Made by a program: the position numbers and the translations under genes
From: a virus
DNA length: 50,740 nucleotides
Reading direction: 5' to 3' (one strand)
IMG/VR virus record: IMGVR_UViG_3300030419_000468
Span: 1-50,740 of that record
Notes under the pieces: model-generated
Told to the model about the DNA's origin: nothing
The model's database searches: none
The model's input: the letters and a program-made list of their open reading frames with translations, nothing else
Shown here: piece after piece, positions 40,539 through 50,605 of the stretch
Numbering within the stretch: the stretch's first letter is position 1
How the letters are laid out: each line of letters starts with the position of its first letter

Positions 40539-43500
40539 CTACATCTTCCTCAACTTCAGGTTCCTCTACATCAGGTTCCAATTCTTTTACTCGTTCTGTC
40601 AGCTCTTTAACGGCCTCAATTAATAATGGTATCAGGCTATTATAGTTTACTGTTTTATGTCCTCTACTATTTATATCTACAGCATGAGGCAATACATCTT
40701 CGATCTCTTGAGCTATAACTCCGTAGTCTGGTGTTCCTGCTCTCATATCTCCAATGTTATTGTTCCATGTAAATGAATACCCACCTAATGAGTTTACTTT
40801 ATCTAAAGCGGTGTCTATTTTCAATACATTATCTTTTAATTGTTGGTCTGATGAATAGTTAGCTACTAAGTCTTGTTTAGCGTATATGAAATCTGATACG
40901 ACAGCTGTTGTATTTGCAACTGTATCTCCAACAACCACACTTGTATCAAAGTATCCAGATCTAAATGATTTCGCTGCTGAACCCATATCATATGAGTTAG
41001 TAGTCTTAGCTAACAGATGACCATTAGCTGCTGCATTAGCAAAATCTATTGTGACTGTGTTTGCTCCATTACCAATTTGAATAACATTATTACCAGTACC
41101 AGCAGTCGCTGCACCAGTAAGTTTTGTAGTGTTAGTAATTGTTAAGTTAGCAGATCCTAATGTGCTTGCTGTTAAAGTAGTATCATCTGGTAATGTTGCT
41201 GCAACTCCAACTTGTAAGTGATCAACAACTAAATTGTTAGATGTTAATGCAGTTGCGTTAGCACTTATACCAGTATTAGAGAATATAACATTACTTGTAT
41301 TTGCTAATGTAATATCATCACCAACTGATAGATCACCAACAATAGCTCCTGATGCAGCATTTACTTCTCCAGTAATGTCTACATCTCCACCTGCTGTTAT
41401 ATCGCCTGATGTGTTAGCTGAAGTTAAAGCAGCTGCCCATCTTCTTGATGCATGTCCTAATACTTTTCCATTAGCACTTGGTTCAATGCTACTTACTACC
41501 TGTGCTGTGACATTTACTACATCTGCTGCAGCACTACCTATAACTGTATTACCAGAAACTGTTAAGTCAGCACCTACTGTTGCACTTCCAACTATTGCTG
41601 CAGATGCAGCATTTACTTCTCCAGTAATGTCTACATCATCAGCTGCTGTTACGGTATTTGAGAATGTTGCTGCTTTAAGTACTGCCAGTGTTCCATCTGT
41701 ATCAATACCACCTTTTGATATGTGAGTATTAACAGTTGAATTACCAACATGTAAAACTGATGAGTTAGCAATTGTATTACCAACTGCTGCTGTTCCTTTG
41801 ACTAACATATGTGCTGTAGTCATACCTACATTAGCACCAACATTAATAGAGTTAACTAAATCTACTGCACCTGTGATTGCTGCACCATCAGCTGCAATTG
41901 TTAATTTACCGCCCATGTTAGTTGTAGTTCTAACTCTTAATGTTGCTGTGTTAGCTTCTCCAGTGATGTCTATATCTGCACCACCAGTTATGTCTCCTGT
42001 AGATGTAAATGCACCAGATGTGTTTGCTGTTGCAAAAGATGCAACCCATCTGTTTGTAGTATTACCTAATGCAATGGTATTACCATGCAATGGCATTAAT
42101 CCAAATGATGAATTACCTACAACACTTTTTACAACTAATCTGTTATTTGAATCTGCTACACTACCTATTGCAATAGACTTAACATTACTTGATACGTTTG
42201 ATTGTATTGCTTTGTATGAACTGTTTCCTACAATAAAGTTTTTTGCAGAGTTTATTGTGACGTTGCCGTCTAATACTGTGTTTGTTGAAACTGTTAAATC
42301 ATTTCTTACTACTGCATTATATACGTTTGCTTCTTTACTATCAGCAGCATCTATGTCTCCAGATACTGTGACGTTTCCACCTATTGTTGCAGCACCTACT
42401 ATTGCTGCTGTCGCTGCATTTACTTCACCTGTAATATCTACATCAGCTCCTGCTGTAATGTCTCCAGATGTATTTGCAGTTGTTAATGCAGCTGCCCATC
42501 TTCTGTCAGCGTGACCTAATACTTTACCATTTGCTGATGGTTCTATGCTACTTACAATTAATGCTTGTACGTTAGCAATGTCTGAATTGTTTGATCCTAA
42601 AACTGTATTTGCATTTATTGTAAGGTCACCATCAATGTTTGTTGCTGAATTAATATCTAAATTCGTACCATGAATATTCATGTTGGTAGAATCTATTAGT
42701 GTGTTTGTTCCTGACACATTAAAGTCTGTTGATGTAATATCAGTTAGTGCGTTATCAATATCAACATTAGCATTTGCATCAATAATTGTATTGAATATGT
42801 TAGTTGCTGCGTTAGATGTAAATGATGTAGCAGATGAATTAATTACTACTTCGTCTGCACCAATATTAAAATCAGCTGCATCTGAATGTATGTTTACATT
42901 AGCAGTAAATACTGTATTAGCATCTATGTTTGTTTCTGTTCCAGTAATAGCTAAGTTAGTTGATGTGATATCAGTTAATGCATTATCTACATCTAAGTTT
43001 GCATTTGCATCTATCTTAGTATTAAAAATGTTTGTTGTAGCATTTGAGGTAAATGTTACTGCAGTTGCATCTACTTCTACTGCTGTGCTGTTAGCTTTTA
43101 AGACACCATCATTAATGTCTATTGTTGCAGCATCTATGTTAACATTAGATGTGATGTTGAATTCACCAGCTGCAACTACTGTGTTTGTTGCATTAATTGT
43201 TGTTAATGCATTGTCTATATCTACATTTGAATTAAAGTCATTAACTATAGCATTACTCTGGAATTGATTTAATGATGAACTAATTGCTATATTATTTGAT
43301 GTACTATTCTGTGTTGCAGTAAGTTGTCCTACAACGAAGTTATTAATTGTTGAGTTAGATGTCACATATGCATATGAGTTAACAAATACTGAGTTAGTAG
43401 ATATACTTAAATTAGCTGCAGCTGCAACAGTTCCATAAATTGTACTGTTTGCAGATACACCTTTTAATTCGTTCTCTACTAATAATGTGTTTGCACTAAA

Positions 43501-43671
43501 GAAACCATTTACATAAGCATTACCTGTTGTACATGCACCTTGTGAATTTGCAACAGTAGATACGACAACTTTTTCCATGTCGTATGTAATTCTGTTAGTA
43601 AGGTCTAACCACTCTCTAAATGTATCAGATGATGGTACAACGTTGGCGTTTAAATAATTATTACTTGCCAT
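40531..43671 (-). CDS. Tail fibre with C-terminal S74 intramolecular chaperone
   Basis: A 1046-residue fibre. The N-terminus (SDTFREWLDLTNRITYDMEKVVVSTV) resembles attachment domains of marine phage fibres. The shaft is a long beta-rich repeat of Asn/Thr/Ala/Val (DITGEVNAA, IDANAN.DIDNALTDITST). The C-terminus (SDQQLKDNVLKIDTALDKVNSLGGYSFTW, then PDYGVIAQEIEDVLPHAV and VNYNSLIPLLIEAVKEL) is a Peptidase_S74 chaperone, which trimerises the fibre and cuts itself off at Ser-Asp, here S941/D942. It ends in an acidic tail. Internal duplication of a VSSIEPSANGKVLGHA.RRWAAAL block is visible. Confidence 0.9.
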   Translation of the reverse strand: MASNNYLNANVVPSSDTFREWLDLTNRITYDMEKVVVSTVANSQGACTTGNAYVNGFFSANTLLVENELKGVSANSTIYGTVAAAANLSISTNSVFVNSYAYVTSNSTINNFVVGQLTATQNSTSNNIAISSSLNQFQSNAIVNDFNSNVDIDNALTTINATNTVVAAGEFNITSNVNIDAATIDINDGVLKANSTAVEVDATAVTFTSNATTNIFNTKIDANANLDVDNALTDITSTNLAITGTETNIDANTVFTANVNIHSDAADFNIGADEVVINSSATSFTSNAATNIFNTIIDANANVDIDNALTDITSTDFNVSGTNTLIDSTNMNIHGTNLDINSATNIDGDLTINANTVLGSNNSDIANVQALIVSSIEPSANGKVLGHADRRWAAALTTANTSGDITAGADVDITGEVNAATAAIVGAATIGGNVTVSGDIDAADSKEANVYNAVVRNDLTVSTNTVLDGNVTINSAKNFIVGNSSYKAIQSNVSSNVKSIAIGSVADSNNRLVVKSVVGNSSFGLMPLHGNTIALGNTTNRWVASFATANTSGAFTSTGDITGGADIDITGEANTATLRVRTTTNMGGKLTIAADGAAITGAVDLVNSINVGANVGMTTAHMLVKGTAAVGNTIANSSVLHVGNSTVNTHISKGGIDTDGTLAVLKAATFSNTVTAADDVDITGEVNAASAAIVGSATVGADLTVSGNTVIGSAAADVVNVTAQVVSSIEPSANGKVLGHASRRWAAALTSANTSGDITAGGDVDITGEVNAASGAIVGDLSVGDDITLANTSNVIFSNTGISANATALTSNNLVVDHLQVGVAATLPDDTTLTASTLGSANLTITNTTKLTGAATAGTGNNVIQIGNGANTVTIDFANAAANGHLLAKTTNSYDMGSAAKSFRSGYFDTSVVVGDTVANTTAVVSDFIYAKQDLVANYSSDQQLKDNVLKIDTALDKVNSLGGYSFTWNNNIGDMRAGTPDYGVIAQEIEDVLPHAVDINSRGHKTVNYNSLIPLLIEAVKELTERVKELEPDVEEPEVEEDVDG

Positions 43672-43891
43672 TTGTTAACCCCTCTGTCAATGTTATTAAC
43701 ATACTTTTAATCTCTACCATATCTTGTTTTAAATTCATAACTTCAGTACTTAATTCTTGTACTTGATTGCCTTTTGCTCTTTGTGCTTTGTATTGCATAA
43801 ATGCAGCCTTATCATTATTTATTATACCGAGCGAAGATGTGTCTCTATAATATTTGCTATCTTCTGTTTGTACTAATGTGACCTTTTTCAT
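43661..43891 (-). CDS. Small coiled-coil protein between virion genes
   Basis: A 76-residue protein: MKKVTLVQTEDSKYYRDTSSLGIINNDKAAFMQY at the start, then a heptad-like helix (VQELSTEVMNLKQDMVEIKSMLITLTEGL). I recall similar small proteins with K.YYRD...N.D..AF..YK next to fibre genes in marine T4-like phages; function is unknown. It shares one base with the large gene upstream and overlaps the S74 fibre start by 11 bases, so a fibre-assembly or structural role is plausible. Confidence 0.7.
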   Translation of the reverse strand: MKKVTLVQTEDSKYYRDTSSLGIINNDKAAFMQYKAQRAKGNQVQELSTEVMNLKQDMVEIKSMLITLTEGLTNGK

Positions 43892-46800
43892 TATAATGAT
43901 ACTGCTATTGCTCTGTAGTCTTGAAGCACTGGTGCTTTAGCTGTAGACTCAGATGTCATTACTATTTTAATCATTAATTTTGAATACCCTACAAACTTCT
44001 CAAAGTCTTTATTGTAGTATGAAGCTAAGTAAGCTGTAGGTGCTTTTGGATCTCTGAACACACCATTGATAAATCCACTGTCTACTTTACCATGCATCTT
44101 ACCAACTGCTGCAGTAGGTGAATCAATAATGTCTAGTACTGTATTACTTGTCACAGATGATACTCTACTAATTTGATAATCTGTTGATGTATTTGCACCT
44201 TCAATCTTAATTAGATCACCCGCTGAGTAATCTGCATCAAATAATGTGCCGACACCTTTAATCTGTGTATTACCTTGTGTTTCTATTTGGCCAGCTTTGT
44301 TTGTTGTTTCTGGTGTATCTAAGAATTCAAATCCATATTCTATAACATCTTTTCTTTCTGCGTCACTACTAAACAGATTCTTATTTTGTGTCGCTTGTAA
44401 TGGTGACCAATCTGTGTCATCAAGACTCTTAGTATCTGCTGCATTTAAAACTTTAGCATAAACTTTAATATCTGTATTAGCTGGTTTGTATGCATTTACA
44501 AATACTTTAATATCTTCTGCATCCATACCATCTGCTAATGATATAACTCTTGAAACATATTTTGATGTTGAACTGCCTGAGTTTGTTTTGTGTTCATTAG
44601 TTGTGACATTATTAATAATGTTTTCATATACTAACAGACCTTGTGATTGTAAATCAATCATTGGTGCTGTCCATCTGCTCTTAGCAGATAATTGATGTCT
44701 TAATACTAATGACTTAGTTAATGTTGTTCCTGATATCTCATTAGACTTAGATTTAACTTCTAATGTTTCTAATGGATAGTTTCTATCATTAGTTGATATT
44801 AATACACCATTAGTATTATTGGATCCTAAGAATGTTCTAACTGCTGTACCTGGAACCACTGTTTTGTAAAGTCTTGGTTCGTGATAGCTGATGTTAGTAT
44901 TAACTGGTTTATCAATAGTTGTATTTGCATTACTATCACAACCAATAATAACATCTTGATTAGCGAATAAGAAAGTACTGTTTGTTGCTGTACTGTCTGC
45001 TACAAATAAAGTATCTGTTGGTGCATCAAGAGACTTAAATGTTCCTGTTGGTGTAAATTTATATTTACCTGATGCATCTGTAAATTTAGGTGCTCCTCTT
45101 AATGTCATATATGTTGCATTCGCTACACTGTTAACTTCTACAACATCAAAAACTCCAGCTGTACTATTTGCTAGAACAATCTTATCACCAGCTGCTAATG
45201 CTGGAGATGTAAAGTTTGTACCTGTTCCTACTATAATATTATTACCAGCATTAATTGCAACATTACCAGATGCATTAGCTACTTGTTTAAATATTTCTTC
45301 ACCTTGTTGGAATGTACCGTTTATTGTACCATTGTTAGCTGTAAACCACTCATAGTCTTCATTTACTAGATCAACTGTTGAAAGAGTATCTGTAAAGTAT
45401 GCTCCTTTAAGTTTAAATTTAGTATCTTCATCTAAGTACTCTGTCCATGTTCTGTTATTTGTTGATAAGAACAATGTACCAGCTCCCCAGTCTTGGTTAG
45501 TTGGAATACCTGTGTTTAAATCTTTTTGACCAGCCTTAGCTGTAAATACTTTATACTCTGGTGAATTTCCTTCTGGCATAATCACAAAACAGTATTCTTT
45601 TTCTGTATCTACTGCTACTGGAGCTTTAAAGTTAATTGTTGTTGCTGTTGATCCGTCTGTGGATGTATTAACTTGTGAGCTCTTTAATCTTATTTTACTA
45701 AATGGTAATACTCTTGGTCCTGGAGCTCCGTTTATTGTTTCTCTAATTTCTACCAATGTACCCATTGTTGCATCTTTTGAAGAGAAGAATAAATCAAGAG
45801 ATGTTAAATATCCAACTTTAGACTCTCCGAACATTCCTGGTTCTAATAAGAATGTTTGAGCTAATGGATCTCCACTTGGTCTACATCCTCCATCTATCTC
45901 TCTTCTCATATCAGCACCACCTAAGTCAGCGCCTCTATTCATACGGCCACCGCCTCTTCCTCTTCTTCCTCTCATTGGAGCACATCTTTCTCTAGCTACA
46001 GGTCTTCCTGGTGATACTACTGAGTTTGCAGCTGGTGCTGTAATTGGATTAGTATTTGGTTGTGGTACAATTGTTATAGGTGTGACTACATTGTTTGTTG
46101 GTAACGTATTCACAACTGGCACAACTGCTGGTGGTGCAGGCAATGCTGTCACCGTCTCACTTGTATTTGATGACCTTCTCATAAAGATATCAGTTGATTC
46201 TGAAGATGATATCTCTGGTGTTCTTGTTGATTGAATTATATCATTAGTTTCAACTGAGAAGTTATAACAATTAAATCTTGCTGATGCAGATGATACTGTA
46301 TCTGAAACCTGACTTAAATTGCTAATGTCAGCAATAACTACTTTTCTTTCTCCAGCAAAGAATGTTTCTGCTGGTAATCTTATTATACCTGCTAATTCAC
46401 CTGAAGCATTTGATGTAAGAGCTGTTCCTTTAACATTTGATCTTTTGATCATTGACCTTGCTCTTGTAGTTGTTAATGATTCAATGTCATCTAAACTATC
46501 AATAGAGTTGTATATTGTTGCAGGCGCTGTATGTGCATTAACGTCTACCTCATCAAAATATACATAGTGTCTTAAACCTGGTCTTAATCCAGTAGCTACA
46601 AATCTTAAATCTATACCTGGTATATAAGGTTGGAAAGAAACGTCTGTGACAAATTCACCAACTTTCTTACTTGTAGTCTTAGCTCTACCTGAAAGCGTGG
46701 TCGTAGTTCTTTGAACTGTTTGTGTTTGTACGGTTTCAAAAGTGTCTGTTCTTATTGTATCTGTCTCAGTACTTGAAGTTAATCTAGTATCTGTTTCTTC

Positions 46801-49800
46801 AGCTACTACTTCTTCACTAGTAAACTGTGCTGGCATTGCTTTTTGTAGTTCTTCTAACAATGCTAATGTTCCAGATGCAACATCAATATCAATTTGTACT
46901 GGTTGCTCTGGAGCTTTTACTGTATCTGTAGTACTTAAATAATCTGGGAATAATGTTAATATACCATTATACTTCCAGTATTGTGAAGTACATCTTCTAT
47001 CTTGCGTTGCTTTGTTTTGACTAATAAGTTGAACTTGTTTTAATCTAGGTGTAATAACATCACCCTGTTTGTTAACATTAGCACCACTGTTGTATTTTAA
47101 ATCAATGTGATACTGTTCAAATCTTGCTGTTAGCAATTGTCTTGCTGTATCATATCCAGCTTTAAATTCTGCATTTAATGGATTACCAGTTGTCATTGAA
47201 GCAAAGTTATCAACTATAAATCCGTTCTTAAATCTGTTTAATGTTGAATCAGTTCTACCTTCAAATGCTTGGTCTGATGTCATTTTTTCTAATAAGTTCA
47301 ATGAAGTATAATACTCAAGGTTATTGACTCTATCATCAATAGCTTTGATATCCTTCATTGTATATCTCTTCAACTGTGTAGCTCTTAGTCTTGCTGCTAA
47401 GTCTGGTCTCTTATAATATCTTCCAGATGCTACATCTAATGTTGGATATACTGGGACATCAATGGTACCTAACTGCATTGACAGAGGTGGTAGATCTGGC
47501 AGTTTAGGATTGACGTTTGGCTCACCGCTTATAATTCTTATAGCACCGTCTTCAATAATTAATCTATCTTTTCTTGGTAGATAATATGTTACATTTGATG
47601 TCCACAGTTTATTTGGTACTGTCACATATGAATCTGAATCAATAACTTCTGTACTAGCTGGATCTGCTGTTGCAGTTCCTATTCCATTAGAGAACGCTCC
47701 TCCTAATGTAGCTGTGTTGCCAACATAAGGTCTGAAGTCAATTGCATCTCTTAGTGAGAATTCTTTACCATCACTAGGAGATACAAATACTGGAATACCT
47801 TGAGTTGTAATAGCACTAGTGTTTGCTGTATTAGCATCATCAATAATGCCATGATATGATTGGTATGTAAAGAATCCTTTACCAGAACCAGACTCTTTAA
47901 AGTGTCTAAATTTAACAGCTAAATGTTTTCCGGATGCAACTGTGTATCCGCTATTAGGTTTAATTCTTATTGTTGATAGTCCATATAGACCATCTGTTTG
48001 TCCATCTACTAATTCAAATTTACTTGTTACGTCTGTCCAATCACTTTCTGCAACTGATGTGTATGTTGCATCTGGACCTATTAATACTGATACAAGCTCG
48101 TGACAATCTGGTACACCTAAGCACCATGGACCCGCAGTTCCACCGGCGTTAGCATCTGTATCAATACCAACCTCTGTAGTTTGATATGCTTTTGTTCTAC
48201 CGCCCTCAGTTGTATCTACAACATTATGATGAACAGCAACTGCACATGTACCTGAAAGATCAACATGAGCGTCAGTAGCACCTGTCATGCCTACTTCAAT
48301 TGTTAATGTCTGGCCTGATGAACTTGTTGTTGCGTTAGCATATGTTCTATCGTGTAATGATATTGGATACCCTGCAGGGAATGTTCTTTTAATTGTTGCG
48401 TTAGCATTATGATCAACACCAACATTAACTGTACAATTAAATGCTGTACTGTTAACAACATTATTAACTTGTCTTAGTGTTGTATCAATGTATACCCAGT
48501 CACCGGCTCTTAAACCTGCTGTAGTTGCGGCTGTAACTAATTTTGTACCTGTACCATCTACATCAGCATTGGTGTCTGAATTTGAACTTGAGTTTATTGA
48601 TGCTGTTGGTATTATTACTAAATCTTTTTCTTGTGTTTCGTTTAGAACAGTATCACCATATCCAAATGTATGGTCGCCTGATAATGATAAAACTAATGTA
48701 CCATTAGCAGCTATTGTTCCTGTTTGTCTTTTTCTAAATGTATATGTACCAGATGCATTAACAGCTGATACACCTTTCTGTCCAACTGGGAATACAAGTT
48801 TGTTAAAACTTGGATCTTTTATTTCTGCTTTACTTGATTCTAATACTATGTCAGCAACACCTTCTGCTGCTAAGTTTGATTCTGCTCCAGTTGCACTGTA
48901 TTCTGTTCCTGTGTAATGCCATAATGATTTTGCTTGCGATCTAAATGCTTTACCAGAATTCATTTTTATATCATAAAGATACATATTCCAATCACATCCT
49001 GCAGCTGAAGGATTGCTGTCTTCCATTGTAAGTGCTCTAACTCTTGCAGTACCTATTACATTAGCAGTTACGCCATCATATACAACGTGTGTATTGTTTG
49101 CTGCTGTTGAACCTGTAAAGCTATTAGCTCCACCGCTAACTCCATCCATTGCTGCATCAAGAATAAGAACCATGTCATTTGTTTCTGCACCAAACTCACC
49201 AACTAGCTCATTTACTTTAACATAGTTTCCATAGTTAGCTGATACTTGTTGAGTCTTTGATGTTGTTATATTTGCTTTTGGTAATTCTACTCTTGTAGTT
49301 CCTGTAAGTTCAAATCTCTTACCTTGTATATAACCTATACCTTGACCAATTGTCGTTGATATGTGTGTAGTGTTTCCTACAATTTCTTCTGTAGATAATT
49401 GGAAAGGCTCTACAACATAATCTCCACTTTCTTCAAAAGTCCTAGCTGCAATTGCATCACCAAGTGATGACAATACTGCACTTTGGTTTTTATGAACAAC
49501 ACTGCCGTATTTGAATTCTGCTATTTTTAAGAAGTTATTAGATGCTTCAGCATTAGTTGATGTATTAACAACCAATACTGGATCTAGTTTTAATCTATCT
49601 GCACCTGGTGCATTTTCATTTGCAAATCCAGATGCATTGTCTAATAATGTTGTATCAACACTATTGTTAACTGTGCTTTCTGTTGTCTTTATTCCTACTA
49701 TTAGATCATTTGGTCTATTAGTATATTTTGATACTATAATTGATTGTTCTGGGAATCTTTGGAAGAATCCTTTTTGGAATACAACACCATCATCAACTGA

Positions 49801-50595
49801 CATCTGATATGATTTACCAGTTATATTAAATTCTGCATTAGCACTTGCTTCTTCAAAGCTACTATTAGCAACAGTCACTCTCATAGTTTCTTGTAGATTA
49901 ACTCTTAGAGCAGCTGCTTGTGTATTTGATGAAGATGTTATTGAAGCTGTTGGATAATCGTCTGCAGTAAATCCTGATCCATTTGCCGTAACAGCAATCG
50001 ATTCGAGAGCACCATTAGCTAATGTATTAACTGTTGCTGTTGCATTACCGCCGTTAGTAGATGTTATAACAACTACGTCATCATTAGAGAATCCTAAACC
50101 TGGTGTTGTGACTTGAATGTTTGCTATGCTAGTAGTTGATGGATATATTTCTAATATTTCACCATTTGAATATGCTGTTGTAGTATTATCTGATTTAATA
50201 TAATTAAAGAATAATGTATTTAAGTCTGGATTTTGTGATTCTAGTCCTGATGCTGTATCTGCTACTCTTGATACCAAGTTAGCAGTTTGACCTCTAATAT
50301 AACTTCCCTCACCAATTAAAGCAGTATTAACATCTGTGCCAGCTATATTTTTATCTAATATTTTAACATACTCAAGATCATTTCTGAAGTTGAAATTACA
50401 TCCTTTAATTATTGACCCTTCTTTAAATATGTGTTGACCAAATCTTTCTACTTGGTTCTGTAATATAGTTTGAGCTTGAGTAAGCTCTCTAGCCTGTAGT
50501 GCTACGGCTGGCTTAAAAAGTACTCTATGATAATTCTTTGATTCATCAAAGTCATCATAGTACGGGTTTACATTTAGATCTGTCTCTGTTGCCAT
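43891..50595 (-). CDS. Large virion structural protein, DUF4815-like (2234 residues)
   Basis: The N-terminus (NPYYDDFDESKNYHRVLFKPAVALQARELTQAQTILQNQVERFGQHIFKEGSII) matches the DUF4815 domain of large baseplate- or fibre-associated proteins in marine myoviruses. It continues with beta-rich modules, an SFQPYIPGIDLRFVATGLRPGLRHYVYFD block near residues 1330-1360, an Arg/Gly-rich patch at about 1539-1570 (RGRRGRGGGRMNRG), then DPLAQTFLLEPGMFGESKVGYLTSLDLFFSSK and another set of beta modules. It is probably a baseplate-peripheral protein carrying fibres. ATG at 50595 has only a weak AGAG upstream. Confidence 0.85.
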   Translation of the reverse strand: MATETDLNVNPYYDDFDESKNYHRVLFKPAVALQARELTQAQTILQNQVERFGQHIFKEGSIIKGCNFNFRNDLEYVKILDKNIAGTDVNTALIGEGSYIRGQTANLVSRVADTASGLESQNPDLNTLFFNYIKSDNTTTAYSNGEILEIYPSTTSIANIQVTTPGLGFSNDDVVVITSTNGGNATATVNTLANGALESIAVTANGSGFTADDYPTASITSSSNTQAAALRVNLQETMRVTVANSSFEEASANAEFNITGKSYQMSVDDGVVFQKGFFQRFPEQSIIVSKYTNRPNDLIVGIKTTESTVNNSVDTTLLDNASGFANENAPGADRLKLDPVLVVNTSTNAEASNNFLKIAEFKYGSVVHKNQSAVLSSLGDAIAARTFEESGDYVVEPFQLSTEEIVGNTTHISTTIGQGIGYIQGKRFELTGTTRVELPKANITTSKTQQVSANYGNYVKVNELVGEFGAETNDMVLILDAAMDGVSGGANSFTGSTAANNTHVVYDGVTANVIGTARVRALTMEDSNPSAAGCDWNMYLYDIKMNSGKAFRSQAKSLWHYTGTEYSATGAESNLAAEGVADIVLESSKAEIKDPSFNKLVFPVGQKGVSAVNASGTYTFRKRQTGTIAANGTLVLSLSGDHTFGYGDTVLNETQEKDLVIIPTASINSSSNSDTNADVDGTGTKLVTAATTAGLRAGDWVYIDTTLRQVNNVVNSTAFNCTVNVGVDHNANATIKRTFPAGYPISLHDRTYANATTSSSGQTLTIEVGMTGATDAHVDLSGTCAVAVHHNVVDTTEGGRTKAYQTTEVGIDTDANAGGTAGPWCLGVPDCHELVSVLIGPDATYTSVAESDWTDVTSKFELVDGQTDGLYGLSTIRIKPNSGYTVASGKHLAVKFRHFKESGSGKGFFTYQSYHGIIDDANTANTSAITTQGIPVFVSPSDGKEFSLRDAIDFRPYVGNTATLGGAFSNGIGTATADPASTEVIDSDSYVTVPNKLWTSNVTYYLPRKDRLIIEDGAIRIISGEPNVNPKLPDLPPLSMQLGTIDVPVYPTLDVASGRYYKRPDLAARLRATQLKRYTMKDIKAIDDRVNNLEYYTSLNLLEKMTSDQAFEGRTDSTLNRFKNGFIVDNFASMTTGNPLNAEFKAGYDTARQLLTARFEQYHIDLKYNSGANVNKQGDVITPRLKQVQLISQNKATQDRRCTSQYWKYNGILTLFPDYLSTTDTVKAPEQPVQIDIDVASGTLALLEELQKAMPAQFTSEEVVAEETDTRLTSSTETDTIRTDTFETVQTQTVQRTTTTLSGRAKTTSKKVGEFVTDVSFQPYIPGIDLRFVATGLRPGLRHYVYFDEVDVNAHTAPATIYNSIDSLDDIESLTTTRARSMIKRSNVKGTALTSNASGELAGIIRLPAETFFAGERKVVIADISNLSQVSDTVSSASARFNCYNFSVETNDIIQSTRTPEISSSESTDIFMRRSSNTSETVTALPAPPAVVPVVNTLPTNNVVTPITIVPQPNTNPITAPAANSVVSPGRPVARERCAPMRGRRGRGGGRMNRGADLGGADMRREIDGGCRPSGDPLAQTFLLEPGMFGESKVGYLTSLDLFFSSKDATMGTLVEIRETINGAPGPRVLPFSKIRLKSSQVNTSTDGSTATTINFKAPVAVDTEKEYCFVIMPEGNSPEYKVFTAKAGQKDLNTGIPTNQDWGAGTLFLSTNNRTWTEYLDEDTKFKLKGAYFTDTLSTVDLVNEDYEWFTANNGTINGTFQQGEEIFKQVANASGNVAINAGNNIIVGTGTNFTSPALAAGDKIVLANSTAGVFDVVEVNSVANATYMTLRGAPKFTDASGKYKFTPTGTFKSLDAPTDTLFVADSTATNSTFLFANQDVIIGCDSNANTTIDKPVNTNISYHEPRLYKTVVPGTAVRTFLGSNNTNGVLISTNDRNYPLETLEVKSKSNEISGTTLTKSLVLRHQLSAKSRWTAPMIDLQSQGLLVYENIINNVTTNEHKTNSGSSTSKYVSRVISLADGMDAEDIKVFVNAYKPANTDIKVYAKVLNAADTKSLDDTDWSPLQATQNKNLFSSDAERKDVIEYGFEFLDTPETTNKAGQIETQGNTQIKGVGTLFDADYSAGDLIKIEGANTSTDYQISRVSSVTSNTVLDIIDSPTAAVGKMHGKVDSGFINGVFRDPKAPTAYLASYYNKDFEKFVGYSKLMIKIVMTSESTAKAPVLQDYRAIAVSL

Positions 50596-50605
50596 TTTTT
50601 ATTCT

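Noticed and set aside
40668-40675. TATAAATA inside the S74 fibre
   Set aside because: It is about 130 bases from the next start, unlike the 38-51 of most others, and is explained by VDINS codons; kept only as a weak possibility.
41234-43267. Long plus-strand open frames opposite the S74 fibre
   Set aside because: They mirror the Ala/Asn/Thr-rich shaft codons and lack promoters or ribosome sites; the minus frame has clear domains.
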